Shown: positions 5,075 to 5,746 of the stretch, piece after piece
Numbering within the stretch: position 1 is the first letter of the stretch
How the letters are laid out: the number at the start of each line of letters is the position of its first letter
Source of the DNA: Parcubacteria group bacterium GW2011_GWA2_47_7
GTDB lineage: Bacteria > Patescibacteriota > Minisyncoccia > Phycocordibacterales > UBA6899
Length of the DNA stretch: 5,746 bases
Direction: 5' to 3'
Assembly: GCA_000999395.1 (NCBI GenBank)
Contig: LCOM01000048.1
Coordinates: forward strand, 1-5,746
Translations under genes and position numbers: made by a program
The notes under the pieces: model-generated
The model's database searches: none
The model's input: the letters and a program-made list of their open reading frames with translations, nothing else
Told to the model about the DNA's origin: nothing

Positions 5075-5746
5075 CGCCATGGACTGCTTATGTTATATAT
5101 CTTTGAAATAATCTCAACTGTCTTCAGTCCCTCCATTCCGCTGGTCGAAATTGCCCCACCACCGGACATCACGCTCACCACATTTCCATAAACTTTGTCG
5201 TGGTTGGACATTGAACCCTTGTATGTTCCATAATCATTTGCCTTGTTCCCTTGTGGCAATTCAGGAATCGTATAGTTTTCGATATTGGCATATTCAAAAA
5301 CGTTGAGATATTCACCTCCGATCTTCATGGTCCCCTTTTCGCCAAACACCGTCAGTGAGCCTTCCATGTTTTTCCCGTAACTATTGGTCGTATAGTGAAT
5401 GGTAAATAGCGTGCCCTGAGTGAAGCGACCCGATACCACACCCTCATCATCGATCTCAATATTCGGATGATTGCTATTTTTTGTTACAGCAGAAAGCTCC
5501 TCTACTTCTCCAAACATCCAATAGAGAAGGTCAATAAAGTGACTGAACTGCGTATAGAGCGCCCCTCCATCGAGAGCAATCGTCCCCTTCCACGGTGAGT
5601 TCTTATAGTAATCCTCATTACGATTCCAAAAACAATTCAATTGGACCGAAAGGATCTTTCCGAGTTTTCCCTCTTGAATGATCTGTTTGGCGTGCGCAAT
5701 CGGTGGATTAAAGCGATTCTGTTTCACAATGAAAAGTTTCTTACCC
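5068..5746 (-). CDS. wbpB: Gfo/Idh/MocA oxidoreductase, WbpB-like, N-terminus missing at right edge
   Basis: The frame is open to the right edge, giving the C-terminal 225 residues; a GTG at 5727 lies inside the gene and is not its start, because the codons before it (GKKLFIV) continue the family sequence. About 90-100 N-terminal residues, including the Rossmann NAD-binding motif, lie outside the window. Visible family marks, numbered from the first visible residue, are VKQNRFNPP (7-15), QEGKLGKI (24-31), and GGALYTQFSHFIDLLYWMFG with the conserved His69 (60-79). The C-terminal helix pattern SGMEGLKTVEIISKIY is typical. These match WbpB/WlbA, which oxidise C3 of UDP-GlcNAcA with tightly bound NAD. 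The product is the 3-keto sugar that the aminotransferase two genes downstream would take. The order oxidoreductase, acyltransferase, aminotransferase is that of wbpB-wbpD-wbpE. The 6-dehydrogenase (WbpA) needed to make the uronic acid is not in view. Confidence 0.9.
   Translation of the reverse strand, partial: GKKLFIVKQNRFNPPIAHAKQIIQEGKLGKILSVQLNCFWNRNEDYYKNSPWKGTIALDGGALYTQFSHFIDLLYWMFGEVEELSAVTKNSNHPNIEIDDEGVVSGRFTQGTLFTIHYTTNSYGKNMEGSLTVFGEKGTMKIGGEYLNVFEYANIENYTIPELPQGNKANDYGTYKGSMSNHDKVYGNVVSVMSGGGAISTSGMEGLKTVEIISKIYNISSPWRK

Noticed and set aside
5068..5727. GTG at 5727 as the start of the oxidoreductase
   Set aside because: The frame stays open to the window edge, the preceding codons match the family's sequence before KQNR, and the Rossmann domain would be missing.

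Overview
The window is a bacterial surface-polysaccharide (or glycoconjugate) biosynthesis locus. All seven complete or nearly complete genes lie on the minus strand, so the reading order runs from high to low coordinates. The organism cannot be named from this sequence. GC content is moderate (mid-40s % by eye), genes are tightly packed with 4-8 bp overlaps, and Shine-Dalgarno sequences are often weak. An uncultivated Gram-negative or Patescibacteria-type genome would fit, but that is a low-confidence guess.

Right part (5746 down to 3407): three genes in the order Gfo/Idh oxidoreductase (cut by the right edge), left-handed beta-helix acyltransferase and DegT-family PLP aminotransferase. They match in family and order the WbpB-WbpD-WbpE set, which oxidises C3 of a UDP-sugar, transaminates it and acylates the new amine to give a 3-acylamino sugar such as UDP-GlcNAc3NAcA. 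Two tandem hairpins fill the gap between the first two genes; the second and third overlap by ATGA.

Middle part (3350 down to 597): a second, very compact block of AcpS-type 4'-phosphopantetheinyl transferase, FkbH-type HAD glyceryl transferase/phosphatase, a free-standing acyl carrier protein and a MaoC-type hotdog dehydratase. Spacings are 3 nt, a 4-bp overlap and an 8-bp overlap. A candidate promoter with an overlapping inverted repeat sits in the 56-nt gap before it, placed so that the transcript could be leaderless. The logic is self-contained: the PPTase activates the carrier protein, FkbH loads a C3 unit (by family knowledge, glyceryl from 1,3-bisphosphoglycerate), and the MaoC protein may dehydrate the bound acyl group. 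The natural inference is that this acyl-ACP decorates the amino sugar made by the right-hand genes, or another sugar of the same glycan.

Left part (596 down to 1): a 274-nt gene-free stretch with a possible promoter, followed by the N-terminal 107 residues of an unrecognised protein with a signal anchor, cut by the left edge.

The most interesting point is the PPTase-FkbH-ACP-MaoC cassette next to WbpB/D/E genes, with no ketosynthase in view. It suggests that a small glycolysis-derived acyl group is built on a dedicated ACP for sugar acylation. I saw no tRNA, rRNA, CRISPR array, insertion sequence or convincing rho-independent terminator.
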